NCBI GenBank assembly: GCA_963920765.1
Contig: OY987245.1
Coordinates: 18,244,727-18,308,726 of the forward strand
Length of the DNA stretch: 64,000 bases
Direction: 5' to 3'
From: Ulota crispa
Lineage: Eukaryota > Streptophyta > Bryopsida > Orthotrichales > Orthotrichaceae
Position numbers and translations under genes: made by a program
The notes under the pieces: model-generated
What the model saw: the letters and a program-made list of their open reading frames with translations, nothing else
The model's database searches: none
What the model was told of the DNA's origin: nothing
Shown: positions 10,976 through 23,123 of the stretch, in pieces
Position numbering within the stretch: position 1 is the first letter of the stretch
How the letters are laid out: each line of letters starts with the position of its first letter

Positions 10976-12211
10976 ACGCTCACTAAAGAGCATCTTCCTC
11001 CTTGGATTTAGACGATGGAGCCGATGCTTATTGCTGCTCGTTCGACAAGTTTACATCTTGGCAATGCCCAGCTTATCTTGAAACCCAAGCTCACGGACTT
11101 GCTTAGCATTGTGAGAATTTGGAGGATCTTTCGGTATGCTTTCCAAGCATTATAAAAATTATTTTAATATCAATTTAGAGTCCCAAATCTCATCATGTTA
11201 CTCCTGCAAGAGCTAAGGTTTCATCTATGGTACAACACTGGGTTACAAAAGCACGTTGCAAGAGTAGACGGCCACCCACTGGTGAACCCAACCTAGACAG
11301 TTCACGAGTAAACAAGTGCCGATAACATTGACTGAGATAGACTAAGCTTATCAACCTCCGAGCGCACATGGAGTATAGAAATTATGTCAATTCTTCCGGA
11401 GATGCTAGTGTGGAGTTCATGTGGCAATAATGTGCTACGATTAAGATTTTGCATTGCAGTTTACGAAAATTTGCTCTCACAGTCTACAGTTCCATCACTT
11501 CCATGTTGAGCAAGTCTAACAGCTACGACCCCAATAATCATAGAAGAGTATCTGCACTATTTCGTATTAGATAACTGTTTTGAGAGCGCTGGTCATTGTC
11601 TCATTAATGGAGATCTGGTCATCTGGTGTCGTTGAGAGGATTTGCAATTGTTTTGAGGGCGCTGGTCATTGATGGAGAATTGGTGTCATTATGAGGATTG
11701 AGGCCGTCAGGTCAATGGTTATTTGTTGGTGATTGGCGTCCTTGAAATGATTATCAAACATAACTGGTAACAAAACTAGTCTAGCCATGGCAATTTACTA
11801 GCTAATCCAATCATTATTCTAGTCAGATTTTGCAATTCAAATTCATTTAGCGCCATGGCAAGTTGCCCTTTTCATAATTGATTCTTTGCTATGGTTATCG
11901 ATATTGAAGTTGTTTGCTTGGAACCAACTAAGTTGTGCCACGCTGGCGAGATCACTTTTGGGGGCAATTGTGTTTTTGAAAAACTATCGATCTGAGGCTC
12001 AGAAGTGGATGGGCTATTTCAAAAGAGTAGACCTACTATGCCATGAGCTCCATAGCTTATCTTTGGATTAACTGTTTCTTCAATTCTAGCTAGGAAGAGT
12101 TTGGGCACACTATCCCCTCCATATGTTGCAATCTTAGCCTTTTCTAAATCCAAGTTTGATCCCAAATTTTTAAAAGAGGGATTGGGAGATACAAGTAAAG
12201 TTTGCTACACA
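10976..12211. other. Low-copy sequence with a degenerate direct repeat
   Basis: TTTTGAGAGCGCTGGTCATTG near 11578 recurs as TTTTGAGGGCGCTGGTCATTG near 11651, each followed by a GTGTCGTTGAGAGGATT-like word, suggesting an imperfect local duplication. No gene supported. Confidence 0.4.
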
Positions 12212-12338
12212 CACTACAAGAAAACAAGACCCTAATCAACAATATCTTGTTGATTTGGACATCTTGATTAGGACATTTTGAACATAGTAATGTTGATTAG
12301 GCCATGTTTGTGTTGATTAAAACCCATTTTCTACTAAT
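12212..12338. mobile_element. Small CACTA-type MITE, probable
   Basis: The left end CACTACAAGAAAACAAG is typical of plant CACTA (CMC) termini. A decayed mirror, CCCATTTTCTACTAATG, ends near 12338. GTTGATTAGG words and their complement recur inside. The right boundary is weak. Confidence 0.4.
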
Positions 12339-12487
12339 GACAACAAAACTTCTTTGTCCTTTAGTTCTTATTGGAAACATGTTGTCTTGGCGCTAAAGAC
12401 ATGATATGGTGGCAAAACTTTGCAACTAGAAGACTGAGATGGCCCAATGCACCATTGTGGAGATGCTTTTGGAAGACTTCTATAAGA

Positions 12488-12618
12488 TAGGAGGTTCTAA
12501 AAGCGACCATGTTCTAAATGCGTTCCTTATTTAGAAGTGAGTGACATGTTCCTTCATATATCTATTACTGTCATTGATGAGTTAGGTAGGCTTAAATGGT
12601 CTGTTTATGAACCTCCTA
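12488..12618. mobile_element. Short TIR MITE (TAGGAGGTTCTAAAA family)
   Basis: TAGGAGGTTCTAAAA at the left mirrors TTTATGAACCTCCTA at the right. The same TIR bounds the element at 55258-55594. Confidence 0.5.
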
Positions 12619-12660
12619 ACTTAGTTCCCAATTAAACCAAGTGCGGGTCTAGGGTTGTCC

Positions 12661-13060
12661 CCCGTGTAGAAGAACCTAAAACTAAAACTTGCTTCAAATG
12701 TGGTAATTTTGAGGGTCTTTTGAGAATCTAATGGCATGCGCTTGTTAGGAAATTGGCACAAATGCAAGCTAAATTGTTTCTTGAATCTTCAAATATTGTA
12801 TGAATAAATTATGAATTATTGGAGGTAACTCTCTAAACTGACATATTGTCAACATTAAACCCCCGAAAAAGCAACAACAAAAAGATCATGTCACATACAA
12901 CCCTAAGCTGCCACCTACACAATTTGTGTTCCCTTAAATTAACTTGCATATTTGGTTTGGGTACCTACATGTTTGATTTGAGTCTAGCATTGCTTACATT
13001 TAGGTTTCTTTTGAGATGTCAGAGAACGGCTGGTGTTAGTTTTAGGTTTCTTCTACCTTA
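12661..13060. mobile_element. ~400-bp MITE (GTAGAAG family), copy without TTAA insertion
   Basis: GTGTAGAAGAACCTAAAACTAA at the left mirrors TTAGTTTTAGG, TTCTTCTACC at the right. The interior matches the element at 18612-19958 (TGTGGTAATTT, GAGGGTCTTT, GGCTTGTTAGGAAAT-like, CTGCCACCTACACAATTT), but here GAGGGTCTTTTGAGAATCTAATGG is continuous, whereas the other copy carries a 912-bp TTAA element at that point. Confidence 0.65.
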
Positions 13061-13258
13061 TTCATCAGGGCCTTCCACCCAATGAAACCAAGCACCTTGT
13101 TTTTTACCCTACGCTTGAATCAGTTCTCACTCCCATTCAGTCGACATTCTGGCACCTAAAATCGAAGTTTCTCAATTCTCACCATTCATCACCTGCAGCA
13201 ACTTGACTCAGTTTATATTCCAACTCTGATCTTGAGATAAGACCAAGAGAACTCCAGA

Positions 13259-13453
13259 ACACCATACTTAAATTGGAAAAAAAAATCACTTTGGTACTTC
13301 TGAATTTTGCAATTTTGAGAATATTTTAGTGATTTAGAGTGAATTTATAATGATGTCTTCAAAACTTTACATCAATGAAGCAGGATCTTGAAGAAACTAC
13401 CATAAAACTCATTTCAAATCACCAAAATAATCTCAAAAATTCAAAAAGTAGAT
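13259..13453. mobile_element. MITE of the 9392 family, right end lost
   Basis: CACCATACTTAAATTGG and TACTTCTGAATTTTGC begin a palindromic element like 9392-9648. The mirrored arm runs to ATTCAAAAAGTAG and is then interrupted by the CACTA MITE at 13454, so the expected right terminus is absent. Confidence 0.5.
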
Positions 13454-13743
13454 CACTACAAAATAAAGGGTCATTTTTGATTAAGGATTTTGACTACCAA
13501 AACAATACAACAACTAAGTCTATTTGACTAGTCTAGTATTAGTCAAAAGGTTTAATTTATGACTACCTTTAGTCATAAATTAAATTTTTCATTATTACAT
13601 GTAGTCATAAGTTAAATTATTCATGACTAATTAAATTATTTATGACTACGTGTGGTCATATTGACTAGTCAATTAGTCTTAGTTGTGTTAGTCTTTTTTG
13701 TAATCAAAATCCTTAGTCAAAAATGGCCCTTTTTCTTGTAGTG
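13454..13743. mobile_element. CACTA-type hairpin MITE, 290 bp
   Basis: CACTACAAAATAAAGGGTCA at the left and CCCTTTTTCTTGTAGTG at the right are CACTA-type TIRs. Complementarity extends through GATTAAGGATTTTGACTA against AATCAAAATCCTTAGTC. The interior alternates ATTTATGACTAC and GTAGTCATAA words. Flanking triplets GAT and AAT are an imperfect 3-bp duplication. It interrupts an older MITE. Confidence 0.75.
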
Positions 13744-13831
13744 AATTTAGTTTCCTAATGATAAATATCTAAACTCTCACATTTCAAACTGGTGAAAATT
13801 AGAACTTTTCCATCTTGGCCTCACATCCACA

Positions 13832-14236
13832 TAAGGTAGGAGCACCCATAAGTGTGAAACTAAGGGTTTTGGAGTAGGAAAATCAGTTGACAAACTTTGA
13901 AAAAATTAGTGTTAGGTTAGGAAGAGGGAATAAAAAATATTGGCATCAATTTGAAAGTTCCAATTGCAAGCATTTGTTCACAAAGATTTTCAAAGTCCTA
14001 AATCACTAAAAATGTATAAATGTGTGTAGGAGATGTCTTTAGTGTGATCATATGCTCATAATACTAACTTGAGGAGTTCTTAAATAGTGAGATAGGGTAC
14101 TCAAAGCCATCATGCCATTCACCCAAAACCATCACTTTGTCATCCATAACCAAATTTTTTTAACTATTAGTCAATAACACCACTAACACAAGTAGGTATC
14201 AAGGACGGGGATACTAACGCTAAGAGGTGCTCCTAG
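13832..14236 (-). mobile_element. ~400-bp MITE (AAGGTAG..GCACCCATAAG family)
   Basis: Left end TAAGGTAGGAGCACCCATAA, right end decayed (AGAGGTGCTCCTAG). The interior is the reverse complement of 35767-36159 (TAAATAGTGAGATRGGTACTCAAA, CAAATTTTTT region). Boundary duplication not resolved. Confidence 0.6.
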
Positions 14237-14245
14237 TCTCTTTCC

Positions 14246-14672
14246 TTAGAGCATCCCCAATCTAGCCATGATCGAAGGCCCTGGCATGTACAATGTCTGG
14301 CTACGGGCTAGTTCTAGGGCAAGGGCATTTCCTAGCTTACCACCCTCCAATGCAAACAAGTTTTGACAATCAGTTTTTTATAGCTTTTTAATTATTTATG
14401 CCTTTTTAAGTGTTTACGTGAGAAGGTTTATATCAGAAACATCATAAATTTGCATCAAGGTCAGAGAATCACATACTTTGAAGTGTTATTTAGGACTCTC
14501 CAAAGTGTGCAAAAATACAAGGGAGGGGCTCTTATGTAGGGAGGCTTGCAAAATGCAGTTGCAAGTAACTGCTCCTTTGGAGCCCTAGCCTAATTTACAC
14601 TCAAGCCCAGTTTAACACTATGTGTACAAGCTTTTCCGTGCCTATGTTACAGCTTAATTGGAGATGCTCTTA
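14246..14672. mobile_element. PIF/Harbinger-like MITE, TTA duplication
   Basis: GAGCATCCCCAATC at 14249 mirrors AATTGGAGATGCTC ending 14669, with direct TTA on both sides. A TTA/TAA duplication is the hallmark of PIF/Harbinger. Non-coding, about 420 bp. Confidence 0.6.
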
Positions 14673-15287
14673 GGTGCAGTAAACTGAGCCATTGAGTTGC
14701 AGCTAGGGTTTTTCTTTTGGGCAATTTAAGGCCCAATTGCCTTAAAAAAAAGGTGAACTTCAAGCCCATAGAAAAAAAAAGGGGAAAATTTTCAAAATAT
14801 GCCAAATTGCTATAATGAAAATTGCATTTTGCTGCATAGGTTTTCATAAAATTCTCATAAAATTGAAAATTGATGCCACATTTTAAACTTATTTGAGGTG
14901 TTGTCTAATCCAATTTCATACAATAATCAAGTAATGTCAATAATTATTTGAATATTTTCAAAAAAGGCCAATGAATATGTTTTGCCTACAAAAAATCCCA
15001 TGATATTACAAATATCCATGCATAGGGGCCACCTTCAACTCCAACTAAAATAGGGATGGCGCCTGCAAGCTACAAACCATTTTCAAATAATGCCACATAC
15101 CCATTGGTCAAAAAACAAAACAAAAACCCTTACTTACAGTAATGACATCAATAATAACTTGGCCGCAGCCGCAATGCCACATTCATCATACTCTGCTGCT
15201 ACATTGATATCCGGTAATATATGAAATGGCTTTCAAATTCAAATATGCTTACATCTTTCTCTAAATTTTGTTTGTTGATCCATCTTA
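14673..15287. other. AT-rich sequence, nothing identified
   Basis: A-rich and T-rich tracts, no mirrored termini and no coding frame. A minus frame at 14847-14647 has no support. Confidence 0.3.
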
Positions 15288-15748
15288 TACAGTACCCAAA
15301 ACAAAGAGTACATAACACCCTTTTATAGCATCCGAAGAAGTATGTATATCTCATGTATAACAAATAATATAAGTGACATTTCATTCTCACAGTTTTAATA
15401 TGCAGTCCTCATGCAATCTTGATCAAGCATATCAAATTTCAGTTACCAAAACCCAAAATCCTATTTTTGGTAGATGGTTTTGTGTCAAAATCATGGTTTT
15501 ACAAGAAAGCTGATTAATAAATAGTGGTGATGAATTTTGAGATGTGATTGCATGGATATGTAGGAGTCATCCATACGCACATCTTCCTTTCAAACAAACA
15601 TTTCCAAAAAAATTCAAAATTCCTTTTGTAGAGATTTTAATGTTAGGGTGATCATGACCAAATTTAGTAAAATATATATTTCTTTAGGGAAATTAGTTTT
15701 CTTTATTTAACTCATACTTTGTGATTAAGTTTGTAACTTTAAATACAA

Positions 15749-15794
<46 letters not shown>

Positions 15795-16200
15795 CCAAAA
15801 ACTAATTTCCATGAAGAAACATGAATTCTACTAAATTTGGTCATGATCACCCTAACATTAAAATCTATACAAAAGGAATTTTGAATTTTTTTGGAAATGT
15901 TTGTTTGAAAGGAAGATGTGCGTATGGATGACTCCTACATATCCATGCAATCACATCTCAAAAATTCATCACCAATATTTATCAATAAGCTTTCTTGTAA
16001 AACCATAATTTTGACACAAAACCATTTACCAAAAATAGGATTTTGGGTTTTGGTAACTGAAATTTGATATGCTTGATCAAGATTGCATGAGGATTGCATA
16101 TTAAAAATGTGAGAATGAAATGTCACTTATATTCTTTGTTTTACATACTTCTTTGGATGCCATAAAAGGGTGTTATGTACTCTTTCTTTTGGGTACTGTA
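15288..16200. mobile_element. Large foldback element, ~400-bp arms
   Basis: The left arm (15288 to about 15693), starting TACAGTACCC, is mirrored by the right arm (about 15801-16200) ending GGGTACTGTA. Mirrored words include ACCCAAAATCCTATTTTTGG, ATCCATACGCACATCTTCC and GGTGATCATGACCAAATTTAG. The arms differ by scattered substitutions, so the copy is not recent. The loop holds an (AT)n tract. A diverged copy of one arm lies at 54943-55240. Confidence 0.85.
15751..15792. repeat. (AT)n microsatellite
   Basis: About 42 bp of uninterrupted AT dinucleotide in the loop of the foldback element. Confidence 0.95.
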
Positions 16201-16428
16201 CAATTAGACACTAGCCGTTCTCGACAATAAAGCTTTCCTCTCACTTTATAGCACAATGACAGACTAACTTCTTTGTTTGGTACTTTTTGTTAAATCTAGA
16301 TTGTGTAGGCAGTAGGTGCCAGTCTGGACAGCTTGAATGCTCAATGGAGCACATTATATCTCAAAGTTAATACTAAAAAAATAGTTGATGAATGAAACTT
16401 TCACTGCAGTGTTCAATAAAGACTGAGA

Positions 16429-16575
16429 GTGATCGGCGGAGCCTCAGTTCTTGCTGATCCAGGGACACCTGGCAAAACATCCACAAAGACCCCTAGAGGA
16501 AGAGCTGTAGCTGTGAGACCACGTCCACCCAGCCCGCTAAACCAGCCTCCAGTGCCGGCCAGCAGGGTTGGTTAG
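16429..16575 (+). CDS. Candidate terminal exon, Pro/Arg/Thr-rich
   Basis: A sharply GC-rich island in AT-rich DNA encodes a 48-residue open stretch ending at TAG 16573. It contains ADPGTPGKTSTKTPRGR and PRPPSPLNQPPVPASRVG. A TTTCACTGCAG acceptor-like site lies just upstream near 16409, but the frame between it and 16429 is closed by stops, so the exon start is uncertain. The composition looks like a disordered basic tail. No family recognised. Confidence 0.3.
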   Translation: MIGGASVLADPGTPGKTSTKTPRGRAVAVRPRPPSPLNQPPVPASRVG

Positions 16576-18106
16576 GGTTCTATTTCTTGGCAAATTTTCA
16601 CATGAATCTTACATCAATCTGACACTGGTCTCTATTACGTTAGAAAAATTGGGTGAAAAAGTGGATAAAATTGCTCCCCAACCAAACAATTTGCCAACAT
16701 CTGGATGAAACATCTGGATGAAAGTAACTAATATTAGTAAACTTTATGAATGAATGTGTATATGTGGTTGGTTCTATCCAATTATATCTTAGTTTTCTCA
16801 ACTTGCTTGCATTCTTGGGTGCTGGTCGCTCTACCTTGTCCAAAACAAAACAAACAAAAAATACTTGGAGTTGGGTTGGAATTAGCCTCCGCTACATAGT
16901 TGGAGTTATGTGGCATGCAGTTTATTGGTGAAGCATGGGAGTAGTACAAGGTTTTTCTTCACTGAACAAGATGACATTTAGGAAATCAATCTTCCTTTCT
17001 ATTCAACTTTTTTCTTGAAGAATTTTTGAAGATTATATAGATAGTGGTAAAGCTTGAATTAGCATAACTTTGCAAGCATTGGTGATTTTCTTAAAATAAT
17101 ACCTCTACTTATAGAAGATATGGGGTTGCATCATTTACCATTTGGATTTGTTTAAAAAATGAAATTTTGACTATACAAGAAATTTCTAAAGATTGGTTAG
17201 TGTGTACTTGTTTTCTTAGACCACCTTGTATTGTAGGCTCATTTAGAGTAAGTTAGACATCTTACTAGTTGCATTTAAAATTTTGCAAGATTGAATCTAA
17301 CATTGTATATTTATGAATATCCCAAATCTTTGAGTTTGTATAGAACAAAAAAATTCAGATAAGGGGGCTCAAAGTCTATTGCCCCTTTTGAACAAGGCAA
17401 AAAAAACTAATTGTGGATTTGGGATTTTGAATAAATCATCAAAAAAATTGCAATTTTGGATTTTTATTTTTACTAGTGTGGCCCTGTGTTGTTGGCCCAA
17501 TTCCCCCCCATGCCATCTTCTCATGCCACTTGTGGTTAAACTTATACTTTACTTTAGTTAAACTTGCACTCTATTTTATTTTTAAGTGGACATCCAAATG
17601 ATACTTTAGTTAAACTTGTACTCTACCTATTTTTACACATAACTTGTCTTTGGCCAATCAGTAATTTCTAAACTTTTAATTCATAAAAACTTTAAAATTC
17701 AATAACTTTCCCACCATATGTCCAAATGCCACAAAACCAAGCCCGTACATCCGTTCTTGCCGAGAGCTTTCCAATGATACCAAGCGCGCAATGGAGAGAC
17801 ACACGGATTGGGAGATCTCAATGTGACAAACATCCAAATAGCCGAATTTAAGGTATAGATTTTTTTGAAAGCCAAAATACCCTTTGGGCTTTAGGGGAGG
17901 CCGGGCCCCAAACTCTCGACAGGAACTTGGGGAACAGGATCCCGTTCCCATAAATATGGACGATGATGGAGAGCTTATGCAGATCAAAGGAGGGCAGGAC
18001 GCGAAGTCTTATTCCATTAATTTTGGTGTAAATGCCACGAACAAGAATTGGAGGCCCATGAAATTTACAGCTGGAATGTAAATTACCAGTTATGCTGGAG
18101 CCACAC
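16576..18106. other. AT-rich region with one more complex stretch (17690-18085)
   Basis: 16576-17690 shows nothing. 17690-18085 has balanced composition and a plus frame at 17884-18081 (reads RAPNSRQELGEQDPVPINMD). It has no domain I recognise; it could be remnant coding or transposon-derived. Confidence 0.25.
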
Positions 18107-18504
18107 TAAGGTGGAAGCACCCATATCCGATAACTTAAGCGATTCTGCAGAAAACTACAAAGTTTTAAGGGAGAATTTTTTTTCTCTGTAGGAAGATAAG
18201 AAATATTCGGATTGTAAATTTTTCATAATTTTATTTACAAAACTGAAATTATAGTGAATTTTGAGAATCAAAAAGTGTTCCACACCCATTGCCAATGTAT
18301 AGATGTATGCAATTCCAATACTAGCCAAACTACTTTCTCATTACTTCCTATCTCATTTTGGGACATGTGGCATGACTTAAGTAGCCCCAACCTTGAAAAA
18401 GACAGAAAAATGCATTCCAAAGCACCTATCTTTGCTCATAGTGAAAAAAGCACACCTCACTAATTGGGAATGGGATGGTGGCAGCAATGGGTGCTTCCAC
18501 CTTA
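18107..18504. mobile_element. ~400-bp MITE (TAAGGTGGAAGCACCC family)
   Basis: TAAGGTGGAAGCACCCATA at 18107 mirrors GGGTGCTTCCACCTTA ending 18504. The element at 26119-26495 is a sister copy (GATAACTYAAGC, TCCAAAGCACCTATC). Confidence 0.75.
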
Positions 18505-18611
18505 TATTGAGAAGAGGAACTGGTTGATAACTCACAAATAAATAAATCAATTTTCCTTAAATGGGGAGAAGAAATTGTGTCCATTGTCCAAGGTTATTCA
18601 TGGTGTTTGAG

Positions 18612-19958
18612 TAAGGTAGAAGCACCCAAAAGTGACACTTACTTCAGATGTGGTAATTTGGAGGGTCTTTTAAACCCTAAATCCTTGGGGACTTTATTTT
18701 GTCAAAAGACACTCAAAATTGTCATTTCTATTGCAAAGAGTAAAAAATTTGAAAATTGGTCTTTTTGCATATTTAACCATTGGATCTTGTACTAGACTAG
18801 TATAAGAATGTGGAAATAAAAAATCAAAAACTTTGACCGCACAGATTGCAAGATATTTGCATTCAAAGTGTAAAAACAGACTTTTTTGCACCTTGCATGA
18901 CTAGACTATTTGACTTTGAACTTTTTTAACTTAAAATTTTGCACCACGGAGTATTGAGGTTTATTTTTGTATGGTGGGAAATTGAGTTGAGAATCTTTGG
19001 AAAAAAATCAAAACAAAACATACATAATTTTCATTCTTAAAAAGAACATTAGGTAGAAGAAGGTACAAGATTGAACAAAACCTTAAATTGTTAATAACCA
19101 TGCAATGGAATTGAAACTCAATAATCCTGATGGAAAGATTGTTCTAGCAAGCAAACTTCACTCTCTCCAGCAACTTCTTTTGAAAAATTGTTAAACTTGC
19201 ATTCAAAAATGAAGTTTATAAGTTATTTTTTCAAAGAGATGCTTGAACTGCCTAAAAAACAAGATTGTCCATAATTTTCTCATAACTAGTCCAAATGGAA
19301 TGGATCAAAGCTTTAGATGTAGATAAAACTATAGCCTATGAGGAAAATAACAAAAATTCAAGTTTTTATTAAAAAAAATTGCTGCCCAATTTGCATATTT
19401 CTTTGCTTATCTAGGCATAACTTTAGCTTTTGGGCATTGATTGGAATAAAAATTATATTCCCCAAAAGCTAATGTGTTTTCCTATTTTCAAAAAAAGTTT
19501 CAAAGAATTAGGACAAAAATTGAGGTTGTAGGTACCTGCCCAAAATCCCATTTGTCCCTCGAGGGGACATTTAGGGGTTTAGGGGTTAAGAAGCCAATGG
19601 CAAGGGCTTGTTAGGAAATGGGTACTGATGCAAGCAAAATTATTTTTGGATTTTTTTGAGGTCGTATGAATAAATTATGAATTAATGAAGGTAACTCCCT
19701 AGATTGACTTGTTGTGAATACTAGACCCCTAAAAAAGCAACGACAAAAAGACCATGTCACATCCAATCAGAAACTGCCACCTACACAATTTATGTTCCCT
19801 TATATTAACTTGTGTGTCTGGTTTGGGTGCCTGCATGTCTTGTTTACTTGTGTTTGGTTTGGATGCATACATGACTTGTTTGGGTGCATGACGCTTAGCT
19901 TTAGGTTTATTTATAGATGACAAAACAGTTGATGTCACTTGTGGGTGCTTCTACCTTA
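18612..19958. mobile_element. MITE (TAAGGTAGAAGCACCC family) carrying a nested TTAA element
   Basis: TAAGGTAGAAGCACCCAAAA at the left mirrors CACAAGTGGGTGCTTCTACCTTA-like sequence at the right. Without the nested 912-bp element it would be about 430 bp, like its relative at 12661-13060. Its right end abuts another TTAA element at 19956. Confidence 0.75.
18670..19589 (-). mobile_element. TTAA-family element, subfamily A, 912 bp
   Basis: TTAA at 18670-18673 and 19586-19589. Ends ACCCTAAATCC and GGGGTTTAGGGG (terminal word doubled). The palindrome TGTCCC-TCGA-GGGGACA sits inside the right end, so the element is reversed relative to 52036-52953 and 60414-61331, with which it is alignable by eye along its length. 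Non-coding. Confidence 0.85.
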
Positions 19959-20861
19959 ACCCCTAAATGCCCAAGGCACCCAATTTGGGTGTCCAAAAAA
20001 CTTCAAGAAACTTTGAAACCTTGTTGAAGGTATGGATTCTATCATTTTTAGGTTTTTTTTTGGAAAAGTTGCACGCTAAAGTTAGCTCCACCGTTCAAAT
20101 TCAACTTCCTCCATATCTTATTTCAATTGTTTTTGGTGGAATGTTAACTACAAGCATACATTTTGTGACATGAATAGTGTCGTGAGTAGTGTCACAGAGC
20201 CTATGAGAAGTTGCCACATTGAAAAGGTAGGCATCAAGTTGAGCAAAAGGTGAAGATTTCCCTTGGGCACTCCCTTGGGCAATAAGGGCCATTTTATTGA
20301 AATTTTGACATATGACAAAATCTAAAAGTGCTTTTGGACTAATTTCACTTGGAATGTCTTTGTTATAAAAATTAGAATCCTTTCACCGTTGAAAATTCTT
20401 TCATTCATAATGAATTTTGGTCAATAATTAGAGCTGAAAATTTATTTGTATTAGACGGTTGGGTTTTGATAGTTGCGTTGCAGGCTCATTTGTGAAATTG
20501 TGTTCATGGATTTGGAAGGGGGGCCATTGATTTTGAAGTAACAACAATAAACACTAAAGCAATCTAAGTGGTTGTTTTCCAATTTTGTATCTAGAAGTTG
20601 CCAATTTGCATTAGGAGTTTTGGGCAGCTTTAGAAAAAGCAAAAAAATTATATTCTCATCATCATTCAATTACAAATATCTTAAAATCTGTGCGGCCATT
20701 TTGGATTCTTTTTGGGTAGCGCCATCTAGAAGTCTTGAAGTTCAAAATTCAACGGTTACAATTTTATTTTGATGTTTAATAATAATCTTACAAGGACAAA
20801 TCAAAAACTTCAAAACTACCTTCTGAAAACGAGAAAAAACCCTTGAGCATTTAAGGGTTAA
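19956..20861 (+). mobile_element. TTAA-family element, subfamily D, 898 bp
   Basis: TTAA on both sides (19956-19959, 20858-20861). Ends CCCCTAAATGCCC and GAGCATTTAAGGG. Palindrome CACCCAA-T-TTGGGTG lies inside the left end. The interior differs from the other subfamilies and has no coding potential. It inserted right at the end of the preceding MITE. Confidence 0.85.
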
Positions 20862-22018
20862 ACATAACCTCTCCACGTTTGTGTGAAACTTTGTTATAAC
20901 TAATCTTGCAAGAAATAAGAAAACTCTGCCACTTGTTTTTTATAAGTTTTGAATTTTCAAATATCATTTGTACCAGGGTAACATTTAGCCTTCATGCCAT
21001 TGCTAATCTCTAGCATAGTGAAAACTATGTACATAGTAGTAACACCTTTTGCACACTAGATAGTTGAAAATCCACAAGGCTGTGAAATAGTAACCACGAT
21101 CAATTTTTATTTATTATACGTCACTCTTACATTTATAGGGACTTGCAAAGAACATCATAGGATATTCCATTGATTCCGAATTCTAATTCCTTTTGAAGTG
21201 CCAAACTCGAGTGTCTTCTATAGTATTTGAATAATTTGAAGACAATACCAGCTTCCTACATTCATACATTCATACCCAAGTCAGTATTGTTTAGGCAGTA
21301 CTGTAGTGGGTGTCTTTGAACCTTTGATTTTCGGATAACTTCATTTTAATATTCACTCAAAGTTATGGGGTGGTTGGGGTTGCTCATACAACAATCCACA
21401 AAGTTGTCATCTTTACAAAGCTTCATAAATTACTTGATAATTGTGGTTACTTCCCTACATAACTTCTTTCCTTTTTTCTTAGATGTACAATGGGGTGAAT
21501 TGTTAAGGAAAACTTCAAAATTTTCTTATTAAAATTAGCGATTGGTGCTTGCTATGGTACACATTCACCATTAGCATTTTATTATGATTTTCATATACTA
21601 GATAAAATGCAAGCTAAAAATTTCAATATGTCTTCAAATTGTATGTATGTGATCATGTCACAAAGAGTGGAGATGTGATATTACAAAGGTCCCTATGATT
21701 ATATCTATAATATCACACAAAGTGGAGATATGATATTAAAGAGGTTTGGATGTGATATTACAGAGGTAATTGTAATTTTAGTAGTATGAATGGTAGCAAC
21801 ATCATAAAAACTCACAACAATGCTTCCTAATCACGCGCTTTTGCATTAGAAGACACAAATTTTGAGAAGCTCTAGATGACAATTGCAAAGACAATTGGTT
21901 ACAAACGAGCTCAATAACAAAATTGCGCAAATGAGAACTTAAGATTTAGTAGTGGAACAAGGTGAGCTTGCTTGAGGAGAGCTTCATTATCACTTGATAA
22001 CTTTTATAAAAAAGGGCC
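20862..22018. other. AT-rich intergenic sequence
   Basis: GTGGAGATGTGATATTACAAAGG and GTGGAGATATGATATTAAAGAGG-like words recur loosely between 21660 and 21770. No gene or bounded element seen. Confidence 0.3.
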
Positions 22019-22964
22019 TTCACCCCCCTAAAGCCTTAAACATCCTTTTTTTTTAGCAACATAACGGTTTTGAGCAGCTCACTACCAATGGGTGTTTCAT
22101 TTTTTTTCCTTCAAATTTTCACACATAATGTGTCTGAGGAGTAGCTTTAAGGCCCAACAATTTTCATAACCTTTGACTACATGGTTCAAAAGTTTTTACA
22201 TGATCTATAGTTTTCTTTGCTTGGTAGGCAGCCTAGGGAGATCAAAAAGTTTTTTTTTAAATTACATTTTTTGAATTTTGTTTTTTGAAATTGGTTTTAA
22301 GATTTACATATACATGGAAAGCTTTCAATCATTCCATTTTGATCAATGAGATGAAACTTATGAGGAGATTTTGTTTGCGGGCAATTATGGATTCTCTATT
22401 CTAAAATAAACTTTAAAGTCCTTTATTTTACTCAATTTCAACATTTTGGAAAATAAACAAAACTTGAGGATGTAAATTTTTTATTACAACATTACAACCA
22501 TTGGGACTGGAATTTTTCATTTTCATAGTTAAGTCCTTAACAATTTTGCGGTTTGAATCATTCTCTACTTTTTTTACTTACTATTATTTTCCCATGCCTG
22601 TTGTACAATTCCAAATGATTTGAAAATTTTCAAATGAGTATCCAACTTGCTTTGAAGAACAAGTTCAAAGAATTGCAACCATTTTGGAAAAAAATTCATA
22701 CAAATATGACCTTGTGGAGTGCAGCTGCTCGGATTTTTGCAGGGACAAAAAATGGCTTTTTGTCAATTCAAAATTGTATATCTTACAATCTACATGGTGA
22801 AAATTTCTGATTTTTTTCACATCTTCTGATACTAGTGTAGTACAAAATCTTACGGCTACATGCCTACATGGGTCAAAAAAAAACTAAAATTTGGTACTCA
22901 TACTAGAAATGGCAATTTTGGAGTGGTTTTGGTGAAAAATTGAGCTTAGGACTTTAGGGGTTAA
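22019..22964 (+). mobile_element. TTAA-family element, subfamily C, 938 bp
   Basis: Left flank TTCA (decayed), right flank TTAA 22961-22964. Ends CCCCCCTAAAGCC and AGGACTTTAGGGG. The interior matches 23901-24834 (AGGAGTAGCTTTAAGGCCCA, GGAAAGCTTTCAATCATTCC). Confidence 0.8.
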
Positions 22965-23123
22965 CTAATTTGAGTTTTCACTCACCTCCAGAGGTGGGTG
23001 ATGGAGTTATCAAGTATGATAACTTGCAAAATTGGTTGAGTTATGGGGTAAACTCTGCCAAAGTTATTGGGTAGAAAACACCAATGTTTGACACCCACTA
23101 GTAGATCTATCTTACTCGAGACT

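Noticed and set aside
19566-19589. TTTAGGGGTTTAGGGG, and TTTAGGGTTTAGGGG at 47903-47917, as telomere-type repeats
   Set aside because: Both abut TTAA and are the ends of TTAA-family elements; the similarity to plant telomere TTTAGGG is in the terminal word itself and no array exists.
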